Counted from the stretch's first letter, positions 37,501 through 43,215 are shown. The stretch is 64,000 nt of DNA from Protula sp. h YS-2021 (GCA_949752745.1 OX457024.1:107099692-107163691), one strand, 5' to 3'. Translations and numbers: made by a program. The notes: generated by a model not told the origin, from the letters alone.

Positions 37501-38124
37501 AAGGAGCTTCATTAAATGGCCACGTTCTAGCCAAACAAAACCCCAATGCTGTTTTTTTTTAAATATATCTTTTCTCTTCATTTTTCTCCCTCATAATTTC
37601 GTTCCCTAATAATGCACCAATTTCAACTGATTCTCTGGAGACCAATATCACAGGAAGCTAAAGCCTAACAGTGCACCTGTGCGCTTTTAAAAACTATTTT
37701 ACATATTATTCAGTACCTTTAATAGCCAATATGTAAACATGTTTCTGGCAAAATAGAATTTTGTTGATTTTTGCCAGTTTTTTCTATCATTTCCTTATAT
37801 CCTTATCCCAACTGAATTCAGCCAAAACGCAAAAACTTTTCGGAAAAAGTCAAAGTGTGATTTGGCTTGTACGTTTCTAGTAAAATGGAATTTGTTACTT
37901 CTATCATTTGTTCACACGTTTTTCCCAACCTAACACGGTCGAAACGCCAAAGACTTTCAGCAAAATTCCAGCCGAACACTATGTTTTATAATCGTAACAC
38001 ACTCAGAATGAAAACGTGTCATAAAATAATGACATAAACTTACATAAATTCCAGCACCGAGTACTGCCGCGAAATACAATGCGACAGCCACAAAGTCCGC
38101 CACACCAAGCTTGGGTTTAGCCAT
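3153..38124 (-). CDS. SLC5A: SLC5A family sodium/solute cotransporter (SGLT-like), 5' part of gene, 9 coding exons
   Basis: The spliced gene runs from the start codon at 38,124 to the last exon in the window at 3,153. Exons: 38124-38044, 37350-37279, 36607-36503, 28967-28908, 24873-24769, 5323-5218, 4352-4272, 3848-3640, 3396-3153. All introns are GT-AG, and phases (0,0,0,0,0,1,1,0, then 1 at the last donor) fit, giving about 354 residues in frame; the family is usually 600-700 residues, so the C-terminal half lies beyond position 1. Family members are plasma-membrane symporters that couple Na+ entry to uptake of sugar, inositol or similar solutes. Residues known to contact sugar in human SGLT1 have counterparts: N60 and H65 (SNIGSEHF), E84 (GAFELN), the WYWC tyrosine/tryptophan pair and the lysine of AGFIKLLP. 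I infer a sugar or polyol substrate; the exact paralogue is undecided. Several introns and exon edges are packed with minisatellites. Confidence 0.93.
3640..3848 (-). CDS. SLC5A: SLC5A exon 8 (extracellular loop and WYWC helix)
   Basis: 209 bp. It starts [15 protein letters not shown], includes possible N-glycosylation sites NET and NST, then [12 protein letters not shown] and [10 protein letters not shown]. In human SGLT1 the same loop is glycosylated, and the Tyr-Trp pair stacks on the sugar. Acceptor CCGACAG, donor GTCAGT, ending in phase 0. Confidence 0.93.
3890..4050. other. ACACGTGT-rich stretch in intron 7
   Basis: CACGTGT or its variants occur repeatedly, including CAACACGTGTC near 3,994 and 4,031. 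CACGTG is an E-box core, but the spacing is irregular; this may be simple degenerate repetition. Confidence 0.3.
4272..4352 (-). CDS. SLC5A: SLC5A exon 7
   Basis: 81 bp reading [20 protein letters not shown] then SVILTGI, the GGLxAVxxTD core of the sodium:solute symporter signature. Both flanking introns are phase 1: the glycine codon is shared with exon 6 and the alanine codon with exon 8. Acceptor TTGACAG, donor GTCAGT. Confidence 0.93.
4890..5217. repeat. G-rich minisatellite repeating the exon 6 splice donor
   Basis: About five units of roughly 50-60 bp, each carrying CACGCTTGACTCACCTGT or a variant plus a long G run. The plus-strand block CCACGCTTGACTCACCTG at the exon 6 boundary is the first copy. 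On the minus strand three other copies keep CAG|GTGAGT; two read GAGAGT and have lost the GT. Confidence 0.85.
5218..5323 (-). CDS. SLC5A: SLC5A exon 6
   Basis: 35 codons plus one base: [20 protein letters not shown] followed by a hydrophobic helix ending FCTVT. It corresponds to the SGLT D-x-F-S-G-A-x-F-I helix. Acceptor ATGACAG, donor GTGAGT, ending in phase 1. The donor and ~20 bp of intron are repeated in the neighbouring minisatellite. Confidence 0.9.
5330..6800. other. Intron 5 sequence without recognised genes
   Basis: AT-rich, with (ATT/AAT)n microsatellites near 5,850-5,880 and 6,258-6,285, a poly-C/poly-A junction near 6,485-6,515 and a poly-A-rich stretch near 6,742-6,772. No coding exon or structured element was recognised. 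Confidence 0.5.
6813..7015 (+). repeat. Dispersed element end: CAAGTTTCATTAAAATCC block, GACAGACCGACC, hairpin
   Basis: Shares CATACCAAGTTTCATTAAAA, TCCTTGCAGCAGTTTTTAAG and TTATCGTGTTAACAAG with 14,870-15,145 and 36,115-36,400. It is followed by ATGACAGACCGACCGACACG, CGGTCGATCGCATATA and a short hairpin (TTCCCC-TGT-GGGGAA). Short translations across it are repeat artefacts. Confidence 0.7.
7316..7905. repeat. TGTGAAGTA-type minisatellite arranged as a large palindrome
   Basis: The left arm (7,316-7,565) is built from ~9-15 bp variants of GTGAAATATGTGAAGTA. The right arm (7,577-7,905) is the reverse complement (TTCACATATTTCACACACTT). A ~90-bp core at 7,335-7,424 and 7,577-7,665 is nearly identical in inverted orientation, including GGAGTAAGTGGAATGTGTGC. 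A CAAGTTTCATTAAAATCCTT phrase of the dispersed element abuts the left edge. Confidence 0.9.
7910..8270. other. Unremarkable intron sequence
   Basis: AT-rich with short A runs and a small CA run near 8,120. Nothing recognised. Confidence 0.5.
8275..8815. repeat. ~28-bp minisatellite GTGCTGTGAAAAACCAAAGA
   Basis: About 18-19 units of GTGCTGTGAAAAACCAAAGA plus AAATGTAYGT, length 27-31 bp because of A-run changes. The minus strand is largely stop-free, which creates long artefactual ORFs of F/H/T-rich peptide. Confidence 0.92.
9230..9367. repeat. GATATC palindrome cluster
   Basis: Nested hairpins built on GATATC, for example GGACAAGATATCC/GGATATCTTTGTCC (9,278-9,306), then AGGATATCTGGGTCCCTG at 9,350-9,367. 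The reverse complement GGGACCCAGATATCCT recurs at 16,680, so these may be ends of one inverted-repeat element family. Confidence 0.5.
9655..9765. repeat. 46-bp direct duplication
   Basis: Two adjacent copies of GGGTCTTGAATATAGATATA followed by TTCTGTTCAATAATATACTT. A simple local tandem duplication. Confidence 0.85.
10262..10588 (-). pseudogene. Fragment of an AP-endonuclease-like domain from a transposable element
   Basis: A 108-codon open frame contains [30 protein letters not shown] and [12 protein letters not shown]. The pattern DII-x-LxE(T/S)RL, then xGF, then RPxHGxA(x)x-K is that of the exonuclease/endonuclease/phosphatase domain in LINEs and in some Helentrons (rolling-circle elements with a C-terminal endonuclease). 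It lies directly beside the 155-bp satellite, whose other end has a hairpin+CTAA, which favours a Helentron remnant; a LINE fragment is the alternative. No helicase or Rep domain was seen. Confidence 0.5.
10590..14100. repeat. ~155-bp satellite with ~770-bp (5-mer) higher-order repeat
   Basis: About 22 monomers with the shared core CCCCCATTTGGCCAATTTTT, GGCGGATCGCCAAAA and AATCCGATCAAAATTGTGGG. Monomer types differ at the ACCACAAAATTACAAAT / ACACCAAAAAATTAAAAAAT / GTAGACCAAAAAATTTG / ACCGAAAAATTTGAAAT segment. The diagnostic phrase AGGGC(A/G)TATTCG recurs at 11,572, 12,344, 13,116 and 13,882, spacing 766-773 bp, so five monomers form the higher-order unit. Short ORFs inside are artefacts. Confidence 0.92.
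14101..14206. repeat. Terminus of the satellite element: ACGT-rich microsatellite and hairpin+CTAA
   Basis: After the last monomer (AGAAGCATTTTAAGTAAAAG) comes a CATACATATGTACATACGTA run, CGGACGACGGATACCCC, then the hairpin GACCAGCCCGAC/GTCGGCTGGTC followed by TAAAA. Same layout as the ends at 457, 811 and 1,577. Confidence 0.7.
14690..15160 (+). repeat. Dispersed element with three CAAGTTTCA phrases and a terminal hairpin
   Basis: Repeats ACACCAAGTTTCATTAAAAT, CCTTGCAGTTGTTCTTGAGA and TATCGTGTTAAC at ~150-bp spacing. It then has GATGACAGACCGACACGCG, TTCGATCGTTTATATTCCCC, the hairpin CCCCACAGGT-TCT-ACCTGTGGGG (15,118-15,141) and an (ATT)n tail. Homologous to 6,813-7,015 and 36,115-36,405. 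Confidence 0.75.
15430..16150. repeat. ~160-bp tandem repeat (3 units) with hairpin terminus
   Basis: Three units with AAACTTCGCAGTAAACATTT at ~15,500, 15,660 and 15,823 (spacing ~160 bp) and GTTTCAGCCTAATCCAACAA. After them come CGGACAGACGGACGGACACA and the hairpin ATATGTCTCCC/GGGGGAGACATAT (16,115-16,140). The order repeat, then ACGG-type microsatellite, then hairpin is the same as in the other arrays. Confidence 0.72.
16625..16710. repeat. GATATC hairpin cluster (partner of 9,230-9,367)
   Basis: Contains the hairpin GGGACCAAGATATCC/GGATATATTGGTCCC (16,628-16,659) and GGGACCCAGATATCCTGG, the inverted match of 9,351-9,366. Confidence 0.5.
16711..19240. other. Intron 5 stretch with G/C-run microsatellites, no gene recognised
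   Basis: Holds a GGGGAGGGGAGG-type tract near 17,155-17,200, poly-C near 17,320-17,342, a G-rich then T-rich stretch at 17,690-17,830 and another G-rich block at 18,538-18,585. No exon of either gene and no transposon ends were seen. Confidence 0.5.
19245..19686. mobile_element. MITE-like element with ~60-bp inverted ends
   Basis: Left end TGTTACAGGGAATCTGTTTA, then the perfect 20-bp palindrome AGGGATTTCATGAAATCCCT, then GGGAATTCGTGTAAT. The right end is the inverted counterpart (ATTACACGAATCTACTAGGG, the same palindrome, CAGATTCCTTGTAACA). Both sides are flanked by TATATA, consistent with a TA/TATA target duplication but ambiguous because of low complexity. The interior has no transposase, so the element is non-autonomous; superfamily not assigned. 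Confidence 0.75.
20075..22130. repeat. 52-bp minisatellite, block 1 (~39 units)
   Basis: Unit: CATGCCTGATTGGACGCTGG, CAACCTGTAGCACGAGGGGC, GAGGGCCATGAA. Period 52 bp. A ~572-bp block (11 units) is repeated almost exactly (e.g. GGCGACGGCCATGAACCTG at 20,240 and 20,812), and later units repeat every 5-6 units (CATGCTTGATTGG at 21,451, 21,763, 22,023). Since 52 mod 3 = 1 and the minus strand of the unit lacks stops in every phase, all three minus frames stay open for hundreds of codons. I treat these ORFs as artefacts. Confidence 0.95.
22131..23013. mobile_element. 883-bp transposon with minisatellite-like inverted ends, inserted in the 52-bp array
   Basis: The left end GGATGTCAGACAACTCACCC and the inverted right end GGGAGCAAGACAACTCACCC match over 14 of 20 bases, including 13 contiguous bases. 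Each arm then carries a 15-20 bp repeat GGACGACTCACCCAAAA (about 7 units left at 22,140-22,268, 8 units inverted right at 22,847-23,006). The insertion duplicates TGAACATG (22,123-22,130 and 23,014-23,021), and removing the element restores the 52-bp repeat in phase. No transposase ORF. An 8-bp duplication fits hAT, P, Merlin or Mutator-like families; the G-start termini favour the last two. Confidence 0.85.
23014..23866. repeat. 52-bp minisatellite, block 2 (~16 units)
   Basis: Continuation of the array at 20,075-22,130, split by the transposon at 22,131-23,013. Same unit and same open minus frames (up to 330 codons). It ends at 23,866 within CTGATTGGCAACACTTCC. Confidence 0.95.
23870..24765. 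other. Intron 5 sequence upstream-adjacent to exon 5 donor
   Basis: Contains (TTTA)n near 23,988-24,006, a short duplicated GATGGAAATATCCCAGT near 24,016-24,050, a G run near 24,450 and poly-A/(AAAT)n at 24,680-24,742. No gene recognised. Confidence 0.5.
24769..24873 (-). CDS. SLC5A: SLC5A exon 5
   Basis: 35 codons with [20 protein letters not shown] and a helix ending LYIFTKIS. This matches the SLC5 T-x-PEY-x-x-R-x-GG motif. Acceptor TTGTCAG, donor GTAAGT, phase 0. The first codons and the acceptor form one unit of a 42-bp tandem array that continues upstream into the intron; the array is open in this frame, so upstream acceptors could add 14-residue blocks. Confidence 0.92.
24865..25263. 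repeat. 42-bp minisatellite that includes the exon 5 splice acceptor
   Basis: Unit on the plus strand: GGTACACACCTGACAACACA, AGTTAACTGTATGTGTACTC, CT. The first unit overlaps the first codons and acceptor of SLC5A exon 5; seven more intact copies follow with acceptor AGs every 42 bp (24,916 to 25,170), then two degenerate ones. On the minus strand each copy keeps TTGTCAG|GTGTGTACC and encodes [14 protein letters not shown] in the exon frame without stops. Confidence 0.92.
25264..26346. mobile_element. 1.08-kb transposon with CGGCGAC-repeat inverted ends, inserted in the 42-bp array
   Basis: Left end GGTATGCGGACATAACGGCG; inverted right end GAATTCCGGACAAAACGGCG. Each arm (25,272-25,366 and 26,219-26,340) holds inverted copies of a 12-15 bp repeat such as ACCAAAACGGCGACG, including matching GGAGAAGACC and GGCGACAAGT segments in the same order. 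AGAAACACA flanks both sides (25,255-25,263; 26,347-26,355), a 9-bp target duplication, and joining the flanks restores the degenerate 42-bp repeat. No ORF of note inside. A Mutator-like or Merlin affiliation would fit a 9-bp duplication; unproven. Confidence 0.83.
26356..26490. repeat. Degenerate continuation of the 42-bp array
   Basis: CCTAGCAACCGTTTAAGTAC, GGTACATACCTAACAAAACA and GGTACACACTTAGCAACATA follow the same pattern as 24,865-25,250, but diverged. This shows the array was continuous before the transposon entered. Confidence 0.75.
26500..27585. other. Intron 4 sequence without recognised features
   Basis: One frame at 26,587-27,018 (plus) is open for 143 codons but crosses a G run and has no recognisable domain, so it is not called a gene. 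Confidence 0.45.
27586..27725. repeat. 20-bp minisatellite GGGCCTCCAAGATTACAACC
   Basis: About seven tandem copies of GGGCCTCCAAGATTACAACC with A/G and A/C variants, the last ones shortened. Confidence 0.92.
27730..28900. other. Intron 4 sequence, no gene recognised
   Basis: Poly-C tracts near 27,890 and 28,435, and a weak degenerate repeat with CTCGATAAC/CTCGAG phrases at 28,200-28,400. Nothing coding recognised apart from exon 4 at its end. Confidence 0.45.
28908..28967 (-). CDS. SLC5A: SLC5A exon 4
   Basis: 20 codons, [20 protein letters not shown], the transmembrane helix with the family signature LGW-F-P-Y-I-G. Acceptor TTTCAG, donor GTAAGT, phase 0 on both sides. It is too short to stand out as an ORF; I found it by reading the frame between exons 3 and 5. 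Confidence 0.87.
29203..29480 (+). pseudogene. 3' end fragment of a LINE retrotransposon
   Basis: Plus-strand translation of about 47 codons, with [17 protein letters not shown] and [19 protein letters not shown] before a stop. This is the conserved C-terminal tail of CR1/L2/Jockey-type reverse transcriptases (GxRSFxxxxPxLWNxLP ... FKxxLKTxLF). The 3' UTR contains GAGCGCTTAGGTACTGTAGG and GCGCTATAGAAATGA. 5'-truncated, as expected for target-primed insertion. Confidence 0.82.
29487..29830. repeat. 38-bp minisatellite with CAGCTG motifs
   Basis: Unit GATCAACAGCTGGCCATGTG, TGGAGCAGCTGACCACAC, about eight to nine copies spaced 38 bp. It begins just after the LINE tail at 29,480. Each unit has two CAGCTG palindromes. 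Confidence 0.9.
29831..30300. other. No feature recognised
   Basis: Plain intron 3 sequence between two minisatellites. Confidence 0.4.
30301..30770. repeat. Degenerate ~45-60 bp repeat with GGCTAGATCGTGCA
   Basis: GGCTAGATCGTGCATCCTTG, GATCATTTGACAGAACACGA and CGGGGTC recur about eight times with variable length and internal deletions. Confidence 0.8.
30771..31790. other. Intron 3 sequence with a small CGACAATTCATCTA repeat
   Basis: CGACAATTCATCTA-type units occur three times at 30,980-31,040. A related direct pair, GAACGGCCAGTGCACAAAAA and GAGCGGCCATTGCACACAAA, lies at 30,938 and 31,417. No gene recognised. Confidence 0.4.
31795..34400. repeat. Strongly diverged long tandem repeat with TGACGTCA sites
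   Basis: Phrases recur in the same order: CATCAAGCAACAATCC, CGTTTGAACTTTCTCCGATG, TTCAGCGACTGAGAA, TTACGTAATGACGTCATACG, TTCTTAATTTCGCCA, GTTGACAGAACCGTC (around 32,000; 32,380; 33,530; 33,640; 33,930; 34,230). Spacing is irregular, roughly 0.25-0.4 kb. Several TGACGTCA palindromes are kept. It ends near ACACTACATGTCTCCCC, similar to the hairpin termini of the other arrays. Confidence 0.6.
32204..32353. mobile_element. Possible ~150-bp hAT-type MITE
   Basis: Starts CAGGGTTCGCGTTGG; the inverted right end is TAGGGTTCTCGGTTCGCGCT. It interrupts a repeat phrase (ACCAAGCAAC... / ...CCAAGTTTCAACTTTCTCC). CAGGG-type ends suggest hAT. I could not identify a clean target duplication. Confidence 0.4.
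34501..36008. mobile_element. Non-autonomous hAT element (1.5 kb) with 8-bp target duplication
   Basis: Left end CAGGGTTGGAAATCTTCCGG; inverted right end CAGGGTTGGCAGGTTTCTTC. The shared CAGGGTTGG is a hAT-type terminus. Flanks are CAGTTCAG (34,493-34,500) and CAGTTCAG (36,009-36,016), a perfect 8-bp duplication as hAT transposases make. Subterminal GGGAAG/CTTCCC motifs cluster at both ends. No transposase remains. ATCGCGAT palindrome clusters at 34,550-34,616 and 35,145-35,240 (the latter ending GCCACCCCTAG) look like a second element nested inside. Confidence 0.85.
36115..36405 (+). repeat. Dispersed element end (CAAGTTTCATTAAAATCC family)
   Basis: Matches 6,813-7,015 over GTGCATAGCCCACGTATTCC, CAGTTAAACACAGCCATCAA, ACCAAGTTTCATTAAAATCC, TTAAGTTATCGTGTTAACAA and GATGACAGACCGACAGACAG, then CGGTCGATTGCATATA and a degenerate hairpin ending GGGGAATAAA. 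It lies in SLC5A intron 3, close to exon 3. Confidence 0.75.
36503..36607 (-). CDS. SLC5A: SLC5A exon 3 (substrate-site helix)
   Basis: 35 codons with [19 protein letters not shown] and [14 protein letters not shown], the most conserved SLC5 block. The Asn, His and Glu that line the sugar site in SGLT1 are kept. SGLTs usually read GSGHF; here it is GSEHF, which places a glutamate next to the histidine. Acceptor TTTACAG; a second copy of the acceptor lies 26 bp upstream in the intron. Confidence 0.93.
36601..36650 (-). repeat. Duplicated splice acceptor of exon 3
   Basis: On the minus strand CTGGTTGTTTACAGGTTGG (the real acceptor and first bases of exon 3) is preceded 26 bp upstream by CTGGTTGTTGACAGGTTGG, 18 of 19 identical. 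Using the outer AG would add 26 bp and shift the frame. Confidence 0.8.
36700..37270. other. SLC5A intron 2, no further feature
   Basis: Weak repetition of CAAGTCCCACTCA / CAAGTAATACCTACC phrases every ~40-60 bp. Otherwise plain intron. Confidence 0.45.
37279..37350 (-). CDS. SLC5A: SLC5A exon 2
   Basis: 24 codons reading [20 protein letters not shown] then IWLP, the conserved SLC5 segment before TM2 (N-R-G-T-V, F-L-A-G-R). Acceptor TTTCAG, donor GTGAGT, phase 0 on both sides. Confidence 0.9.
38044..38124 (-). CDS. SLC5A: SLC5A exon 1: start codon and TM1
   Basis: 27 codons beginning [18 protein letters not shown]. The ATG at 38,124 has A at -3 and G at +4. The segment is a hydrophobic first transmembrane helix, aligned with the start of the SLC5 core; vertebrate SGLT1 has a longer N-terminal tail. 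The donor is GTAAGT on the minus strand (38,038-38,043), phase 0. A non-coding 5' exon is possible but I cannot place it. Confidence 0.88.
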
Positions 38125-38275
38125 ATTACAATTCAGTCCAGATAATATTGTTTCTTCTAAATCAAATTTTTCACAACATAAAATTCCAACCTCAACCTAT
38201 CAACGGCTGGTCGGTATTTATCGTGAATAAACAATGGTAACGCTATGCATCCGGCGGCTGTGTTCACAACAAGAA

Positions 38276-39112
38276 GACTCGTTGTTATAAAGTAGCTGAC
38301 CTCTGATGGGATCTATCTGTTATCTATAAACATAGAGTGGACGGATATTTTTTAAAAGGATAATTAATCGCTTTTATGAGCACCATTTTCGCGGAATTCC
38401 AGGTGGGCTACAGATTTAAAAGGTGCTATGTACAACGGACCGTACTAAGGTGGAGGTTGGCTGTTGGACAAGAACGCGAGAGGGGTGTGTTCATACACTG
38501 TAAAATTGTTTTCAGTTAGCCTTACAACAACTTGCCCAGTTTGAATTATTGCTGCATTTCCTATTGGGTCCTTTTGATATGACTTTTTCTTTCTCACTTC
38601 CTCGGAATTCTTGAAATAATAACTAGGTAAGTCGTTTGGAAAGAACAACTGCTAATTTAGGTTGAGAGCGGGTTGGATATAAACTGCGAGGATCAACCAT
38701 TGGCCCGTCCCCTTTTCCGAATCTAAACCAATCGAAACATAGGTATATGTCGTGGGTCTGTGGGGTAAAAGGGTGTTATACACACCAGATCGATTCCCTG
38801 TAGAGGTTGGATGTTTGGAGAAGGGGCCGTTGTTGTTCAACAGCCAACCTCTTCGGTGATTGGGAACCTTTTTACTCCACAGACCCACTGGGGATTCCGC
38901 GGAAAAATGAACTTATAAAAGAGAGGGACACTTTTTAAATAAAGTCAACAAGAACACCTACACGGCTGTTCGGTCTGTTCGCAGATGCACCGGGGATTCC
39001 GCGAAAATAATGCTCATTAAGGAGGAATTACTTTTTGAAATATCCACCCACTCTGTGTTTATGCACAACTGTGAGATCTCATCAGAGGGCAGCTTTTTTA
39101 AACAGCGGGAAA
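38276..39112. repeat. Large imperfect inverted repeat just upstream of the SLC5A start codon
   Basis: The left arm (about 38,276-38,404) contains CCTCTGATGGGATCTATCTG, ATAAACATAGAGTGGACGGA and TTTTCGCGGAATTCC. The right arm (about 38,985-39,112) contains the inverted versions CCTCTGATGAGATCTCACAG, ATAAACACAGAGTGGGTGGA and TTTTCGCGGAATCCC. A third related piece (GGGGATTCCGCGGAAAAATG) lies at 38,889. Arms of ~130 bp with ~580 bp between them suggest an old terminal-inverted-repeat element or foldback transposon. The inner edge is ~150 bp from the ATG, so it overlaps the likely promoter region. Confidence 0.65.
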
Positions 39113-39358
39113 GGGCGCTACTTGAAAATTTACTGTTGTAGTTCAACAGGCTATATATTGAGCAGCAACAGACAACAAGCTAGAGTAGACCGGCAATACG
39201 ACCGGTCTGTCTAATCTATGCGTTTTTGAGCTGTAGATTTACCCTGTAAATTTTGTATTCTGTGGTTTTTCAGCTTCATTTTTAACTGTAAACATTTGAA
39301 ATTTAAACAGTTGAACAGAATAACAGTGTTTTCAATAATTAAGTATTTACATTGTAAG

Positions 39359-39598
<240 letters not shown>

Positions 39599-39613
39599 TG
39601 GTGTCAGATGTGG
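39599..39613 (+). other. Primer binding site, tRNA-Leu type
   Basis: TGGTGTCAGATGTGG begins immediately after the 5' LTR. The complement of the 3' end of animal tRNA-Leu(CAA) would be TGGTGTCAGAAGTGG, so there is one mismatch. Confidence 0.75.
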
Positions 39614-39620
39614 TTTAAAA

Positions 39621-40652
39621 ATGGCAAAGTTTCAACCACCGACAGCCTTCGACTTTAGTAAGCCACAGCACTGGCCAGAGTGGAGAAGCCGTTGGCAGAG
39701 ATTTCGTATTGCCTGTAAGCTGAGAGACGAAGAGGGAGAAATTCAAGTGTCCAGTCTTATATACTCCATGGGCATGTAGGCTGAGACGATTTACAGTTCA
39801 TTTACCTTTGCTAATGACCGCGAGCGAAACAATCACGATGCCGTAATTCCAAGGTTTGATGCTCATTTTGTGCCGTCAGTGAATAAAATACACGAACGCG
39901 CCAAGTTCCATGCACGTAAACAACAGCCGGGAGAAAACGTTGAAGCTTACATCCGTGCGCTGTATTAACTGTCTGAAACGTGTGGATATGAAGCAAGAGC
40001 AAAAGAAGAGCAGATCCCTGATCTTCTGGTCGTGGGTATTTCAGACAAAGAATGCTCAGAATGACTACAGCTGAAGGATGATCTCAGCCTTGCCGATGCC
40101 ATTGAGATATGCAGGACGTCTGAAATGGCACAGTCTCAAATGACAAGTCATCAAGCTGCGTCTAACCTCGATGTGGTGCGCCGGAAGGGATTCCAAGATC
40201 CCAGACCGAAACAGTCGGGGCGAGGTAGCAAACAATACCCCCGAAAGATGCAACAACCACAAACAGGATCGCAATGTGGGAACTGTCGATATGTCCATGC
40301 AGGCAAGCCGTGCCCTGCAAAAGGGAAAAAGTGCCGATTCTGTGGTAAATTCAATCATTTTGAACGAGCCAAGAAAAAGAATCTACATGAAGTAACTGAA
40401 GATAATGGTGACTTTGCAAGTGATGTTCAAACCCCAGCATTTTTTCTGGAAGCTGTTGATTGCCCTGATGTTCGAAAGTGGGAGGTATTGTTGAATTTGA
40501 ACAACTTACCTGTTAAATTCAAGCTGGACACTGGCGCAGATGTCACGTGCATTCCAGAAGCAGTATTTAACAAGATCAAACCAAGGCCAGAACTTCAGCA
40601 AAGTTTTGCACTGTTGTCAGGTCCATCGGGCCCAGTGAACGCTATTGGATAA
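39621..40652 (+). pseudogene. gag-protease remnant of the Ty3/gypsy element
   Basis: A single frame from the ATG at 39,621 to the stop at 40,650 is broken by in-frame stops at 39,777, 39,966 and 40,062. The N-terminal part has W-P-E-W-x-x-R-W and the gag core. The nucleocapsid region has paired Cys motifs (CGNCRYVHAGKPCP and CRFCGKFNHF), the second lacking its final Cys. The protease active site LDTGADVTCIP is intact near 40,525. Only ~32 bp separate it from the RT segment, where related elements have roughly 100 residues, so an internal deletion is likely. Confidence 0.9.
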
Positions 40653-40684
40653 TTTAATACGACGGTACTACACAAGGGGAACCG

Positions 40685-42409
40685 GTGAGGATCAGGCTAA
40701 AAGATGGAGCAGTGCCTTACAACCTTGCAACTCCACTGCGTATATCAGAACCGTTGTTAAAACCAGTGAAGGAAGAACTGGACCGTATGGTGCTTAATGG
40801 TATCATTCAACCGATTACGGAACCAACCCAGTGGTGCGCGCCCATGGTACCAGTGGAAAAGAAAAATGGAAAAGTCAGGATCTGTGTTGATCTTAAGAAA
40901 CTCAACAACTCCGTGCAACGAGAGCGTTTTGTGATGACAACTGTGGACGAAATTGCCTCCAAGCTATCTGGTGCTAAAGCATTTTCAACTTTAGACTGTT
41001 CACAATCGTTTTGGCAGTTACCACTCAACGAAAATGACAGACATTACACGTGTTTCATCACACCTTTTGGCAGATATGTCTTCAATCGTTTGCCGTATGG
41101 GTTAAACTCCAGCACGGAGATATTCCAACGCACCTTGAAACAACTCCTAGCGAACATAGATGGAGTGTTTGTTGATGTGGACGGCATCTTAGTCTATGCC
41201 CCTGATGTTCCCAAGCATGACGAGATCCTAGGGAAGGTAGTAGACAAGATAAGGGAGGCCGGTTTGAAGCTCAATAAGTCGAAATGAGGTTTTAGAATGA
41301 CGAAGGTTACGTACCAGGGTCAAGTCTTTTCAGCTGACGGAATGTCACCAGATCCGGAGATTCATCGGGATGGTAAATTATTTGGCGAGATATTTGCCAA
41401 ATTTATCATAGGTGATGGCCCGATGCTAGAACAACTCAAACAAGACAACATTTTTACCTGGGACGAGCCACAGAAGAAATCGTTTGAGGACGTAAAGAAG
41501 CTACTGTCTTCTGACAGAGTACTTACGTACTACGACATGACAAAGCCAATCTTCATCACAGCCGATGTCAGCTCGTATGGTTTGGGTGCGTGTTTGTTGC
41601 AGCTGATGGATGGCCAGATGAAGCCTGTAGCATATGCGTCACATTGTCTCACACCGACGGAAAAGCGTTGGGCTTAAATAGACAAAGAATGTCTAGCTTT
41701 GGTGTGGGCCTGTGAGAAGTTTGCGCACTATCTGTTGGGAGTTCCAGAGTTCAAACTTATCACTGACCATAAGCCACTAGTGCCAATCATCAACACAAAA
41801 GATCTTGACAAAACACCGATCAGGATACAGAGGTTGTTGATGCGACTGCTACGTTTCAACTTTATCGCTGAACACATTGCTGGAAAGCATTTGGTTGTGG
41901 CTGACACACTCAGTAGGAACATTCAGCAAGGTCAGTCTGAATCAGACATCGCCATTGTAGTTGAAGAGTATGTAGCGATGGATGAAAGCACATGGCCAGT
42001 CTCTGATCAAAAGCTGGAAGAGATCGCTAACGAATCTTCCAAAGATCCGGACTTATCGATCGTGATGACGTATACTCTAAATGGTTGGCCAGAGTATCAA
42101 AGGGACATTCCGGAGTCAATTCAATCATATTTCGCAAGTAGACAGTGCTTTTCAGTGAATAAAGGTGTTCTTACTTACCTCGATAGAATTGTGATTCCGA
42201 AATCCATACAGGCTTATGTGCTTCAGAAGTTACATGCAGGTCACCAGGGCATAGTTAAGTCAAAGCAGCTTGCGTCTCAGTCTGTGTGGTGGCCAAGAAT
42301 TAATGCCGACAAACAAGCTATGTGTCAGAACTGTACATTTTCTGAGGAAATTAAGCCATCAAAAAGACATGAGCCATTAATTCCAACCCAGCTTCTTCAA
42401 GGTCCTGGC
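40685..42409 (+). pseudogene. Reverse transcriptase-RNase H-integrase (N-terminal part) remnant
   Basis: One frame carries RT, RNase H and the start of integrase, interrupted by stops at 41,285 and 41,675. RT blocks seen: GIIQPITEPTQWCAPMVPV, KVRICVDLKKLN, FSTLDCSQSFWQLPL, TPFGRYVFNRLPYGL. The catalytic box, normally Y-x-D-D, reads D-V-D-G, so an essential aspartate is lost. RNase H shows FITADVSSYGLGACLLQ and LITDHKPL. Integrase zinc-finger region: KLHAGHQGIVKSKQLA and CQNC. Confidence 0.92.
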
Positions 42410-43215
42410 AAAAAGTGGGCAATTACTTATTTGAATTCCAACAAAGTCAGTACATGGTTATCATTGATTATTACAGCAGATACATTGAAGTGGTGTATTT
42501 GCCTGACATCACCAGCATAACAGTGATTCTGAAATTAAAATCAATTCTTGTCCGTTTTGGCATACCACTGGAATGCCGAACAGATGGCGCAAAGCAATTT
42601 GTGTGCAAGGAATTTGCTGAATTCAGTGATCACTACAGTTTTGTTCATAATGTCAGCAGCCCACATTTCAGCCAAAGTAATGGTGAGGATGAAGCGGCGG
42701 TCATAATTGCGAAGAAATGTCTGAAACAAGAAGATCCGTTCACTGCACTAATGTTATGTCGCACTACGCCACATTCAGCCACTGGACAACCACCATCAAA
42801 GCTTTTGTTCGGCAGATTACTCCGGACAGTGGTGCCAACCAATCCGAAAAATCTCGCTCCTTGTTGGCCAAAGGATGCTTTAGTCAGAAACAATGATGCT
42901 GAGTACAAAAAGAAAATGGCTAGAAATTATAATAAACGACATGGATGTGTTTCACAAGCCCCATTTCCCGACGGACATAGTGTCCGTATCAAAGCAGAAA
43001 AGGAAACAATATGGAAACCAGCAAGGATCATCAGTAAGACAGAATATCCAAGGTCCTATACAGTCCAGACGCCTGATCGCAGACAGTATAGGAGAAATAG
43101 CAAGCACATCCTTCCCAGTCATAGCCAAAATAATAGCCAGTTTCACTCCAACTCGTTCAGGAAGAGTGTCAGTGAAACCCAAAAAGTTAGATTTGTAAAA
43201 CACTCACCAGTTTAA
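42410..43215 (+). pseudogene. Integrase core and C-terminus remnant (frameshifted)
   Basis: After a frameshift near 42,410 the integrase continues: IIDYYSRYIEV (first catalytic Asp), RFGIPLECRTDGAKQF (second Asp kept, the usual DNG altered) and SSPHFSQSNGEDEAA (catalytic Glu). It runs to a stop at 43,213 without further interruption. Confidence 0.9.
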
